From NCBI RefSeq assembly GCF_001613125.1, contig NZ_BDBT01000026.1, positions 1-64,000 of the forward strand: 64,000 nucleotides of DNA. Reading direction: 5' to 3'. Below, in pieces: positions 36,601-44,468 of this stretch (the stretch's first letter is position 1; each line of letters begins with the position of its first letter). The notes under the pieces are model-generated. The model was not told where the DNA came from. It made no database searches and was given only the letters and a program-made list of their open reading frames with translations. Both the position numbers and the translations under genes were made by a program. This stretch comes from Nocardia shimofusensis NBRC 100134. GTDB taxonomy: Bacteria; Actinomycetota; Actinomycetes; Mycobacteriales; Mycobacteriaceae.

Positions 36601-36956
36601 CCATCGATGAGTGAGTCGATGAGGAACGTCGGTGGTTGTTGATAGAGCCACAGAGTGGGCTCCACGGGATCGGCGAACTCCGCGACATGCACGCGAATCG
36701 CGCCGCCCTGCTCGGTCACCTCCATCACGGAATGACCGTTGCCGGCGGTGGTCCTGTCGGATTCACCCAATCGAAGGCTCTCCGCCTGCAGTTGCTCCAT
36801 CGACAGCTGCGACCCTCTGATGTCCACGACGAATTCCCCCGGCCGCCGTCCCCGTATCGCGCCGCCGACCCGCCGCCACGAGGGCACGTTTGCTCCCGCG
36901 TCCTCCAACGCCCGCCAGCTGCGCAACGCCACAAGCAACTCTTCACGCCAGCCCAC
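33648..36956 (-). CDS. Mokosh type II-like protein: SF1 helicase, coiled coil, phospholipase D nuclease and zinc ribbon
   Basis: 1102 aa from GTG 36956, chosen because AGGGGG lies 5 nt upstream. Helicase of the DNA2/NAM7 (COG1112) group: Walker A VWGPPGTGKTSVL (about 170), a coiled-coil insert of about 300 residues (roughly 250-560), Walker B VVLVDEVGAG (about 585), motif III GDFMQLGPVVP (about 617), motif V HRFQGREFGVVIFD (about 788), motif VI NVAVTRVQQRIYL (about 835). A PLD domain follows with one HxKxxxxDxxxxxxGSxN motif (HEMHQKIIVIDDRL, then MLGSLN; about 990). The C-terminus has a four-Cys zinc ribbon (CGGC, then CRNRAC). Helicase-PLD fusion in one chain is the plan of Mokosh type II anti-phage proteins. 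Confidence 0.85.
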   Translation of the reverse strand: MGWREELLVALRSWRALEDAGANVPSWRRVGGAIRGRRPGEFVVDIRGSQLSMEQLQAESLRLGESDRTTAGNGHSVMEVTEQGGAIRVHVAEFADPVEPTLWLYQQPPTFLIDSLIDGIAGITDERLAGSLARGELGGELAPVSPADEVLLPAQQHAYRACSGRGLWMVWGPPGTGKTSVLTRAIIDLMAVGRRILLVSATNIAVDNVVVKVAPAVRGTPGQVVRVGTPHLKEVAADNAVCLPLLVRARLDDIERQRTHVAAELTAIAERDIRRKALADALVDFDFARYRRAQKRLQVPELSPEVLSVRIDNVTCRHTDAAAAAQAAEAAAAQASRQDSAVSADRARWRDIDAHRLEKERLEAELSSYDIEVARRSTALAKAEEQLRKLENGTAWARFRDRKARSDADAEVAALRRDLAAAVAAQASVAEPAGLRIGFLDKEIERITAFTEVGRAEINRFAREHQAAESLRRKRTALLQQTSEELHTLSNELELTKAAEEEVLSAVRRGFPAKYAEHELLSSSAEADSRNADVLRKQHQELEEQYRALAQDAQGKIIRSARLVATTLARFRTTPAAVEGPYDVVLVDEVGAGALPDVLTAVAAAGRTAVLLGDFMQLGPVVPQALRSTDRSDMRRWLCTEVFDHCGIDTARAAQDNPGCITLDVQHRFGPTVMELANRIAYDGILKAGPGIEARTATTNVGDAEIVLVDTDGLTDLGHIYRAGRAKGWWPAGVLLARAIAEMHVEDGTTIGVVTPYTLQVDATLEAMREVEIGGAMIAEVGTAHRFQGREFGVVIFDLVESADGEGMWMARAGRGARGGQFARDGLRLFNVAVTRVQQRIYLIGSLSRIERASRDTALGELAVMLEGRKVRRLAATDLIAPFASPDRLGPVGSRLAEVLSRHVEVSDIQDEITFYETFAGHLEAARESIWIWSPWTANRLRTLLPVLADAAARGVRIVVFVRDPDDKIQTKFQDLVDELAAVVDSIVCVHEMHQKIIVIDDRLVMLGSLNVLSQSSTREVMLTMRGSHFAKKILSAQHAGVFSRPPRCGGCRKREVDLKRRRNGNWYWRCRNRACPARKGNRAWVQDLKIGETVTAGRGRR

Positions 36957-37263
36957 CGCTACCCCCTGCAATCACCCTCGAGCGCCGCTGCCCGGCCAAT
37001 TGTAGATTTTCGTTGGGAAATGCACTGTGTCATAACGGCATTCAGCCGACGGCTGGACCTACATCCGTGACGGCAGCGGCGATCATCACCACGCCGGCCG
37101 GGATGGCGGAGGCGGCACCAACTCGACAGCGCCTCCGGGCGGGGCGGAGCCACGCGCCGAGTGATCTGGAACATGCTGCGATCCGCGAGGGTTGACCACA
37201 ACATTTGTTGAGGTTTCAGGATGAACTCACACGAACCGCACCGCCTCACCTCAGGAGATCATC
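36957..37263. other. 307-bp divergent spacer
   Basis: Lies between the divergent helicase-PLD gene and the DUF6069 gene. It is AT-richer than its neighbours and carries promoters for both by position. No ORF with support. Confidence 0.45.
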
Positions 37264-37704
37264 ATGAGCACCACCACCCCTACCGTCGACCACACCGCCA
37301 GCATCCCCGCACTGAATCGTCCCGTCGCCCTCTTCGGCGCGATCGGCGCCGCTCTCGTGGCCAACCTCGTCGTCTGGCTGATCGGCGCGGCCGCCGGTGG
37401 CACATTCGAAATGACCGACGCGGGCCGGGTGCAGAGCGTGGCCCCCGGCGGGATCATCGTGATGACCGTCGTCCCGATGCTGATCGGTCTCGGCGCGGCG
37501 GTACTGCTGTTCTACAAGTGGATCGGCGTGCTGCGCGTCGCTGCGGTGATCGGCTCGGCGCTCGCCGTCGCCACCATCGGCATGACCGTGAGTGCCGACT
37601 TCGACACCGTGTCCACGATCGCACTGTCGATCACGCACCTGACGCTGGTCCCCGCTCTCGTCGTCGCCACCGAGGGCTTGCGCCGCAGCCTGATCGAAGA
37701 CTGA
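37264..37704 (+). CDS. DUF6069 family four-helix membrane protein
   Basis: 146 aa, ATG 37264 with AGGAGA 6 nt upstream. After about 20 polar residues there are four membrane segments: PVALFGAIGAALVANLVVWL, IIVMTVVPMLIGLGAAVLLF, VLRVAAVIGSALAVATIGM and TIALSITHLTLVPALVVATE. A conserved THLTLVPALV motif lies in the fourth, as in DUF6069 proteins. Function unknown; the family is common in actinobacteria. It is probably unrelated to the defence genes. Confidence 0.78.
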   Translation: MSTTTPTVDHTASIPALNRPVALFGAIGAALVANLVVWLIGAAAGGTFEMTDAGRVQSVAPGGIIVMTVVPMLIGLGAAVLLFYKWIGVLRVAAVIGSALAVATIGMTVSADFDTVSTIALSITHLTLVPALVVATEGLRRSLIED

Positions 37705-38272
37705 AACGCACGGACGAGGAGGCCGCATCCGAGCCCGGATTTCAGGGGCGACACAACACCGCTGTCGGTTGATGGTGGATGAGAGCACCGCGAGGCGCTC
37801 GGCCGGGTATCCCAGCCGAGCGTTTCGCGCAGATGCTCGGCGATGCTGGACGGTCGCTACTGACGGTTAACGGCCCACACTTCGCACCGATCGGCCCGTT
37901 TCCCACTGATCAGCGAGCTTTCGAGCGCTGCCCACGCGCGGCTAAGTTGGGTGCCGATTCTCCTCCCCCGCAACAGGTTAGAGCTATCGCCGCAGCTGAG
38001 CGCCGCGGCGGCTTTCGATTCGATATGTGATACGTTCCACCGAAACCTCTGCCTTGCTGTGAGAATCACCACCATCGTGGTCATGCTCTCCTCCCGAGAT
38101 CTTGATTGCGATATGTTCGCCGCGAATGGTGCCGTCGCCCGCGGGTCCGGGCATCGGACGCTGCGGACGCCGCCGTTCCGCTGCGTCGCCCCCCGTCAGT
38201 TCGTTCACCGATGGCCGCCGCGGCCCCGTTCCACGGTGCTCCTCGGTGTTACCCGATGTGTGAAGGAAGACC
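37705..38272. other. 568-bp stretch without a gene
   Basis: No frame with a recognisable product. A GAAGGAAG ribosome binding site at its right end belongs to the lipase gene. Confidence 0.5.
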
Positions 38273-39460
38273 GTGTCAACAGTCGCGATCCGGATTCTGG
38301 TCCTGATCCTGAGCATCCTGTCGCTCGGCGTCGTGGGCGCGCCCGCCCAAGCCGAACCGCTCTACCCCCAGCCGGACCCGGATCCGTTCTACGCCCCGCC
38401 CGCCGACCTCGGCTCCCTACAGCCCGGTGACGTGGTGCGGACCCGCCGGATCGACACCATGCCCTATGTGGGTACCGAAGGCTGGCAGGTGGCATTCCGC
38501 TCCACCAACTCCGGCGGCAACCCGATCATGGGCGTCACCACCGTCCTGATCCCTGTGGGCGTGCGCAACCCGCCGCTGGTTTCCTATCAGGCGTTGATCA
38601 ATTCGCTCGGCTCGCGCTGCAACCCCTCGCGCTCGCTGTTCAACGGCGAACTGCAGGACGCCGTCGGCGCGATGCTGCCCATCGGCCGCGGCTGGGCCAT
38701 CTCCCTGCCCGATTACCTCGGTCCCAACGTCGCCTACGGCGCCGCGAAGCTCAGCGGCATGGTGACCCTCGACAGCGTGAAAGCGGCGCAGCGCGTCACC
38801 GAACTGGGCCTGGCCGATTCGCCGGTGGCGATCGCCGGCTACTCCGGCGGCGGCATGGCCACCGCGTGGGCCGCAGCCCTGCAGCCCACCTACGCCCCGG
38901 ATCTGAAGATCGCCGCGGCGGTCGCGGGCGGCGTTCCCGCCGACCTGGAACAGATGGCCCTCAGCCTCGGTTTCGACCCGCACCCCGGCTTCGGCCTCGC
39001 CTTCGCCGCCGCGATGGGACTGGAACGCGAATACCCCGACCGCCTGCCGATCTCGGACCAGTTGAACGAGAACGGTCTGTGGTTCCGGGAGTTCACCCAC
39101 GACGCCTGCCGCCGCTTCCTGCTCTTCCACGGCGCCTTCCGCAGCGCCGAGCAGATGGCCGCGTCCAAGAGCCTGATGGACAGCCCGCAGGCGCGAGAAG
39201 TGCTGCGCGAGAACAGCTTGCGAGACTTCCCCGGCGTCCCCACCGTTCCCACCTATCTGTGGCAGGGCCGCTACGACACCCTCACCGCGTTCGGCCCGCT
39301 CGCCGAGACCGCCGAGCGCTACTGCAAGGCGGGGGCACCGGTGCAGATGGTGCCCTACGACATCGCCGAGCACATGACGGCGGCCGTCGCCGGGTTCGCG
39401 GACGCCTGGAATTACGTCGAAGCACGATTCCGGGGTGAGCCCGCGCCGACCAGCTGCTGA
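38273..39460 (+). CDS. Secreted lipase (secretory lipase / LIP family)
   Basis: 395 aa from GTG 38273, with GAAGGAAG about 5 nt upstream. Signal peptide to about residue 27 (VLILSILSLGVVGAPAQAEP). Alpha/beta hydrolase: the nucleophile elbow AIAGYSGGGMATAW gives the catalytic Ser. The start of the mature part, FYAPPADLGSLQPGDVVRTR, and WQVAFRSTNSGGNPI then TTVLIP match the secretory lipase family of Nocardia and mycobacteria. The acid and His lie near WQGRYDTLTAFG and YDIAEHMTAAV. It hydrolyses acylglycerols or esters outside the cell. Confidence 0.9.
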   Translation: MSTVAIRILVLILSILSLGVVGAPAQAEPLYPQPDPDPFYAPPADLGSLQPGDVVRTRRIDTMPYVGTEGWQVAFRSTNSGGNPIMGVTTVLIPVGVRNPPLVSYQALINSLGSRCNPSRSLFNGELQDAVGAMLPIGRGWAISLPDYLGPNVAYGAAKLSGMVTLDSVKAAQRVTELGLADSPVAIAGYSGGGMATAWAAALQPTYAPDLKIAAAVAGGVPADLEQMALSLGFDPHPGFGLAFAAAMGLEREYPDRLPISDQLNENGLWFREFTHDACRRFLLFHGAFRSAEQMAASKSLMDSPQAREVLRENSLRDFPGVPTVPTYLWQGRYDTLTAFGPLAETAERYCKAGAPVQMVPYDIAEHMTAAVAGFADAWNYVEARFRGEPAPTSC

Positions 39461-39514
39461 ACCACACCACCGAACGGTGTGCTGATCAGCGGGGGTCCAG
39501 TTACGCTCCTCGAT

Positions 39515-39799
39515 ATGGCACCGGTCCCGGACAACACGCCGCCGGCCGGTAACGGCGTCGGGTTGGCAGCCCTGGTGCTCGGCATCTTCGCGGTCGCGTT
39601 CGCGTTCATCCCGTTCGCGGGGGAGTTTCTCTCCGCGCCCGCCGGATTGGCCGCGGTGACAGCGGGTTTCATCGGCTGGGATCGGGTGGATCGCGGCATC
39701 GCGACGAATCGAGCGGATGCCCTTGTCGGCGGCCTGCTGGGAGCACTCGCCCTGATGACGGCCCTGCTGGTCTACGCGGCGACGAGCGGGACCGGCTGA
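39515..39799 (+). CDS. Small two-helix membrane protein (DUF4190-like)
   Basis: 94 aa from ATG 39515. A TTACGCT -10-like element lies 8 nt before it and no ribosome binding site is seen, so a leaderless start is likely. A Pro-rich N-terminus (APVPDNTPPAGNG) is followed by GLAALVLGIFAVAFAFIPF and LGALALMTALLVYAAT, with a hydrophobic segment between. This is the pattern of small DUF4190-like proteins. Function unknown. Confidence 0.6.
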   Translation: MAPVPDNTPPAGNGVGLAALVLGIFAVAFAFIPFAGEFLSAPAGLAAVTAGFIGWDRVDRGIATNRADALVGGLLGALALMTALLVYAATSGTG

Positions 39800-39858
39800 C
39801 CGCTCGCACAGCGCCCGGCGACGCGATCGAATCCGCTGTTCCGGTGGAGAATGGACGC

Positions 39859-40371
39859 GTGAGTGACGACGGCACGAGCGGTTTCACCTATCCAGCGGTC
39901 GGCGCTACGGCGGGCGAAACGCCGCCGGGTTATCGCCGTTTCACCCGACGGCGCCGGATCGGGCACGGTCGCCCGCTGTTCGATCGAGCGAGTGCCGAGG
40001 TCATGACCTACCGGATGCTCGAGGGCGCGGGCGTCTTGCACTCCGCGAGTTCGCCCGTCGCCGCACCGGGAACACGCGTGGTGGTGCGGCTGGGCGTGGG
40101 GCCCGCGGCGATTTCCGCGGCGTGCCGGGTCGTGTACATCATCGACGACCCGGACCGTCGCGGATTCGCCTACGGCACACTGCCCGGTCATCCGGTCAGC
40201 GGAGAGGAGCTGTTCGCGGTCGAGTACGACCCCACGGACGAATCGGTGTACGCCGTGGTCACGGCTTTCTCCCGCCCTGCGGCGTGGTATCTCCGGCTCG
40301 CCGGGCCCCTCGCTCGTGTGGGGCAGCGCTGGATGGCCGACCGATACCTGGCCGCGTTGTCTACCGAGTGA
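39859..40371 (+). CDS. DUF1990 family protein
   Basis: 170 aa from GTG 39859 (an upstream GTG at 39844 is possible). It has the DUF1990 signature: GFTYPAVGATAGETPPGYRRF, then RRIGHGRPLFDRASAEVMTYRMLEGAGVL, and later VVYIIDDPDRRGFAYGTLPGHPVSGEE. The family adopts a START-like fold and occurs widely in actinobacteria; no activity is known. It is convergent with the carboxylesterase gene, 42 bp away. Confidence 0.88.
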   Translation: MSDDGTSGFTYPAVGATAGETPPGYRRFTRRRRIGHGRPLFDRASAEVMTYRMLEGAGVLHSASSPVAAPGTRVVVRLGVGPAAISAACRVVYIIDDPDRRGFAYGTLPGHPVSGEELFAVEYDPTDESVYAVVTAFSRPAAWYLRLAGPLARVGQRWMADRYLAALSTE

Positions 40372-40413
40372 GCGATCCCGGTCACCGAATCGTCGCGCGG
40401 CGGCGGAGCCGTG

Positions 40414-42018
40414 TCACTGCGGGCGCTGCGACCAGAAAGCGCAGTTGTGCCGGAGGGCGAAGTCATCGGTCATGGTGCTGTGTGTCGCCCGCATGGCCAG
40501 GGCGGGACCGTCGGTCCGCTCTGCGTTCGGCGCGGGCCAGGCCTGCCACTGCTGTGCGCCGGGCTCGTTCGGATCGCCGACCCGAGCGAAGGTGCTCCAC
40601 CAGCGCTGCATCCGCTCGGCGAAGGCCGCGGAGGCGCCGGTCCACGGCACCGGCACGCCCATGATGCCGGTGAACAGGTAGAGCAGTTCGGCGGAGTGGA
40701 ACGCGCCCGGCAGCAGCGGGTCGGCCGCGCCGAAGGGCGCCTGGTCGAACTCGTACTGCCACACGGGATGGCCGGTGTCGCGGGCGAGGTGGCTGGTCCA
40801 CAGTGCCGGGCAGGCGAACAAGCCGTCGGTGACCACGGCGGATTGAGCGGCCGCGGGTGAGGGGTACTGCGCGATCGGATACCGGTCGAGGATCGCGTCG
40901 GCGTAGGGGCCGAATGTTCGCCGGACGTAGCCGGCGTAACTCGCGGCATCCGGGATACGGCCGCGGGCATACTCGGACTCCGCGACCAACTGCGCGCCTT
41001 CATTGCTGTTGCTGCCGATGATGAGGGGAGTCTTCCGGTCGTCTCGGCGCAGTGCGGCTTCCGGTTGCCGAGTGATGACGGCACCGTCGACGGTGGGGAC
41101 CCAGGTCGGGGCAGATTCGTCGGGTTCGACGGCAGGCGCGGCCAGCAGAGTCGCGGCGGGCAGAGCACGCAGGCAGGACAATCGGGTCGCGGGGTCGCCG
41201 CATCCCACGCTCTCGGCATAGCGCGCCGAGCGGGCGAAGGACTCGTCCCGGCCGCCGGGAACCATCGGCGACCGCACGCACGAACCGCTCTGCACGACGG
41301 CCTTGTGGAACAGGCCGTCGGAAGCCGGGGCAGCGAAGTGCGCGCACACACTTCCGCCGCCTGCCGACTCGCCGAAGATCGTGACGTTGGCCGGATCGCC
41401 GCCGAAAGCCCGGGCGTTGTCACGCATCCATCGCAGGGCGGCCTGCTGGTCCTGGATGCCGATCGTGCCGGTGGCGCCGCCGGACTCGGCGGCCAGTTCG
41501 GGGAGCGACAGAAAGCCGAACGGTCCGAGGCGGTAGTTGGGTATCGCGACGATGACGTCGTTGTCGGCGACCATGCGTGTGGGGGTGTATTGGCTGTTGG
41601 ATCCGGTGGTGAAGCCGCCGCCGTGGAAGAACACCATGACCGGAAGGGGACGGTCGGGTACCCCGTCGGGTGCGTAGACGTCGATCGTCAGGCAGTCTTC
41701 GCTGGTGGGAGCCGCCGGTGGCAGCCCGGGGACGAACCCGTTCTGTGGGCACGAGGGTCCGTGGCTGTGCGCGGGCCGGATGCCCGGCCACGACGGCGCG
41801 GGCTCCGGCGAGCCGAACCTGGCTTCGCCCGTGGTGGACGCGGCGAACGGAATCCCGAGGAATCCGATGGTGCCGTGGGTGGCGGAGCCGGCGATCTCGC
41901 CGCCGGTCACGGTCACCTGTTCGAGCGGCGACGCGACGGCGGGCGCCGGCATACCGAGCGACGAAAGCCCGGTCACCGAAATCAGGGAAACCACGGATCG
42001 CACGAGCGAACGAATCAT
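40414..42018 (-). CDS. Secreted type B carboxylesterase
   Basis: 534 aa, ATG 42018 with GGAGGGG 8 nt upstream. Signal peptide to about residue 31 (VVSLISVTGLSSLGMPAPAVASP). Carboxylesterase/lipase B family: the EDCLTIDVYAP signature, oxyanion FFHGGGFTTGS, nucleophile FGESAGGGSV, acid in GSNSNEGAQLV and C-terminal His region. Cysteines for the typical disulfides (SCPQNG, EDCL, GCGDP, SCLRA) are present. Broad ester hydrolysis outside the cell is expected. It lies downstream of the SDR gene on the same strand with a 136-bp gap. Confidence 0.92.
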   Translation of the reverse strand: MIRSLVRSVVSLISVTGLSSLGMPAPAVASPLEQVTVTGGEIAGSATHGTIGFLGIPFAASTTGEARFGSPEPAPSWPGIRPAHSHGPSCPQNGFVPGLPPAAPTSEDCLTIDVYAPDGVPDRPLPVMVFFHGGGFTTGSNSQYTPTRMVADNDVIVAIPNYRLGPFGFLSLPELAAESGGATGTIGIQDQQAALRWMRDNARAFGGDPANVTIFGESAGGGSVCAHFAAPASDGLFHKAVVQSGSCVRSPMVPGGRDESFARSARYAESVGCGDPATRLSCLRALPAATLLAAPAVEPDESAPTWVPTVDGAVITRQPEAALRRDDRKTPLIIGSNSNEGAQLVAESEYARGRIPDAASYAGYVRRTFGPYADAILDRYPIAQYPSPAAAQSAVVTDGLFACPALWTSHLARDTGHPVWQYEFDQAPFGAADPLLPGAFHSAELLYLFTGIMGVPVPWTGASAAFAERMQRWWSTFARVGDPNEPGAQQWQAWPAPNAERTDGPALAMRATHSTMTDDFALRHNCAFWSQRPQ

Positions 42019-42154
42019 TTGTTCAACCCCTCCGATACGGTGTGCGTCGATCAGCGGTGACAAACTCTCGGCGGCGTGCGTCGACGATCCTAGAGGGACG
42101 ACACACCATGGTTGCGCACCGAGACGGTCGGGCGAAACGCGCGGCGGGTGCGAT

Positions 42155-42808
42155 TCAGCCGTCGTAGGAAACGTGCGGCGTCCACTCCCCTGCCGGTCGA
42201 GTCGCCGCCGCGTGCAGCGCCGCCGCCACCTTCTCCCTGCTGAACGCGCCCTTGTCGAGCACGCCGTTGACCTGCACCGCGACCGCCCGAATGCCCTCCG
42301 GCGCCAGGGTGGCGTCCAAGCTCGTCACCAGATTGCGCACCGCCGCCTTCTGCACCCCCAGCGAGGCGGCCTGGTTCCACGGCTTGTCCGCCGCCGCGCT
42401 GCCGGTGACCAGCACCCGCGCACCCTCGGCCAAGAACGGGCGCGCCGCCTGGACGGCGGGCAACAGCGCGGCGGCGCCGACGGTGAAGTCCGCGATCAGC
42501 TCGGCGACCGACAGCTGCAGCGGATCCGCCTGCCGGAACACGCTCGGATTGAAGTGCAGCACGTCGATACGGCCGTAGCGCTTCCCGACCTCGCCGACGA
42601 CCCGGCTCACCTCGTCGGGATCGCCGAGATCCACCCCCACGCCCGCCGCGATCGCGCCCTCCGCCCGCAACTGCTCGGCCAACGGCTCGGCGTCGTCGAC
42701 GAATCGGGCGGCCAGCACGACGGTGAACCCGTCACGCGTGAAAAGGCGGCCGACCGATAGCCCGAGGCCGGGACCGGCGCCGAGGAGGAGAAGCACAGGA
42801 GCAGTCAT
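42155..42808 (-). CDS. Atypical short-chain dehydrogenase/reductase lacking the catalytic Tyr
   Basis: 217 aa from ATG 42808 (GTG 42814 also in frame). Rossmann N-terminus VLLLLGAGPGLGLSVGRLF, DLGDPDEVSRVV (adenine pocket) and LHFNPSVFR where NNAG normally lies. At the active site the usual YxxxK reads as LGVQK in AASLGVQKAAVRNLV: the Lys is kept and the Tyr is gone, while VLVTGSAAADK holds a Ser. Oxidoreduction by the standard mechanism is therefore doubtful; a binding or non-redox role is possible. It follows the CYP157-like gene by 66 bp and may be co-transcribed with it. Confidence 0.85.
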   Translation of the reverse strand: MTAPVLLLLGAGPGLGLSVGRLFTRDGFTVVLAARFVDDAEPLAEQLRAEGAIAAGVGVDLGDPDEVSRVVGEVGKRYGRIDVLHFNPSVFRQADPLQLSVAELIADFTVGAAALLPAVQAARPFLAEGARVLVTGSAAADKPWNQAASLGVQKAAVRNLVTSLDATLAPEGIRAVAVQVNGVLDKGAFSREKVAAALHAAATRPAGEWTPHVSYDG

Positions 42809-42874
42809 GGACACAAGGTATGCGACCGGAGTCGAGGCGCCCCCAGGGTGGTTGCTGCCGATTGCGTCGAGGAG

Positions 42875-44128
42875 CTACACGCGCAACGGAGCAGAAGGCG
42901 GGAAGACGACCGGCAACGTGGTCAATGCTCGGTGGAAGGGACCGGGGCGCCATACGAGTTCCTCCGGAGGGACCGCGAGTCGCAGTTCCGGGAGGGTGTC
43001 GAGAAGATGATCGATGACATCCTGGGCGAGCAGGAGCCCGTAGGGGCGGGCCTGGGCAGGGCAGGCGTGGTCGCCGGTGCTGAACGCCAGGTTCCACCCG
43101 TTGTCGAGGTATTCGCCGGTGTTGATCTCCGGATCGGTATTGCAGGCGGCCATGCTGATGATGACCGGCTGATCCGCCGGCAGCCACTCGCCCTCGACCA
43201 GAATGGGCTGGCGAGGATAGGTGATGCAATAGTTCGCCATCGGCGGGTCGGTGGCCAGCCGCTCCTCGAGCGCGGACCTGGTCGACAGGGGAATTCCGTT
43301 CTCACCGCTGGTGAAACGAGGGTCGGTGAGCATCAGCAACAGCGTGTTGGCGATCAGGTTCACCGGCGGTTCGACGCCCGCGGCGAACAGCAGGACCAGC
43401 TGATGCACCATCTCCTCGTCGGACAGCCCGGCAGGATGCTGGACCATTCTCGTGGTGACGTCGTTACCCGGATGGGCGCGCTTGAGGGCGGTGAGATCGA
43501 GCAACGCTTCGCTCATCATCGTGTTCACCGTTTCGGTGTCCACACCGTCGAACATCGCGGCGCTGGCGGTCGCGACTTGCTCACCGATTTCCGGCGGGCA
43601 GCCGAGTGCCTGACAGAAGACCGAGAAGACCAGCGGAAGGGCGTACTGGTTCAATATGTCGGCGCGACCGTCCTTGCAGAACGTGTTGACGATCGGCACG
43701 GCGGAAGTCTCCACCGCGGATCGCACGGAGTTCAGATCGATCCCGGCCAGCGCGTAATTCAGAACGCTGCGGTAGCGAGCGTGCTCGGTACCGCTCGTGC
43801 GAATTGCGTTGGGCCGGTACTCGATCATCGGCATGATCGGGATATCGGCGGACACCGTCTTCTGCCAGACGCTCGGATCGGCCGGGAAATGGCCGGAGTC
43901 ACCGAGGATCCGTACCGCGGTGCTGTATTTGATGACCAGGGTCGCGGGCACGCCGGGCCACATCTCCACCGGCACCAGCGGCCCGTAGTTCATCTCGCGC
44001 ATCTGGCGGTAAGCCTTGTGAGGGTCGGCCGCGAATTCGGCCGTGTAGATGGGGATTCGCGGTCCCATGCCCTCGATCGACCGCTTGGGGTCAGCGGTAG
44101 CACCCTGAAGCGGGTGATGCGGATGCAC
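42875..44128 (-). CDS. CYP157-like cytochrome P450 lacking the ExxR arginine
   Basis: 417 aa from GTG 44128, with GAGGAG 5 nt upstream. Heme loop FSTGDHACPAQARPYG (Cys about 352). The K-helix, where ExxR is expected, reads EERLATDPPMANY, so Arg is replaced. The I-helix reads LFAAGVEPPVNL, without the usual Thr. Loss of ExxR together with DPPMANY and LPADQPVIISMAACNTDPEI strongly recalls the CYP157 family of Streptomyces conservons. No conservon genes (kinase, roadblock, DUF742, GTPase) lie nearby, so this is an orphan member. It may have unusual or no monooxygenase activity. Confidence 0.88.
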   Translation of the reverse strand: MHPHHPLQGATADPKRSIEGMGPRIPIYTAEFAADPHKAYRQMREMNYGPLVPVEMWPGVPATLVIKYSTAVRILGDSGHFPADPSVWQKTVSADIPIMPMIEYRPNAIRTSGTEHARYRSVLNYALAGIDLNSVRSAVETSAVPIVNTFCKDGRADILNQYALPLVFSVFCQALGCPPEIGEQVATASAAMFDGVDTETVNTMMSEALLDLTALKRAHPGNDVTTRMVQHPAGLSDEEMVHQLVLLFAAGVEPPVNLIANTLLLMLTDPRFTSGENGIPLSTRSALEERLATDPPMANYCITYPRQPILVEGEWLPADQPVIISMAACNTDPEINTGEYLDNGWNLAFSTGDHACPAQARPYGLLLAQDVIDHLLDTLPELRLAVPPEELVWRPGPFHRALTTLPVVFPPSAPLRV

Positions 44129-44468
44129 GTGATCTCCTCGATTTCGATTGCGGCAGAACGGTACTCGAGGCAACGGCCGAGCGCCTCGGTCCGGGCTCGT
44201 GGTCATGGCCCCGGACTGCCTGTGCGCGTTGCTCTTTGCGGAGAACACTGTAGGCGACCGTCGCGGCTGCCGCACGACAAGGCGCCACTGGTCGGGCCGT
44301 TCGACAGGCTGTCGGGGGCCGTAGGGCCCGCCGACGCTGTCGCGAACCGCGCGGGCAGGGCCGTCCCGATCGGAACGACCCTGCCCGACCTCGGTCCGAG
44401 GCACGACATGACAGGCCCGGCAGACGGGCGAACCTACGCACGCCCCTGCCGAACCTGCCTCGGCGAGA
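44129..44468. other. 340-bp spacer
   Basis: No supported gene between the CYP157-like gene and the acyl-CoA dehydrogenase. It should hold the P450 promoter; a GAGGAG ribosome binding site lies at its left edge. Confidence 0.45.

Noticed and set aside
37779..38030. 83-residue frame before the lipase gene
   Set aside because: No ribosome binding site and no domain, and several frames overlap it.
38417..39373. 318-residue minus-strand frame over the lipase gene
   Set aside because: Antisense shadow; Gly/His/Val-rich with no domain.
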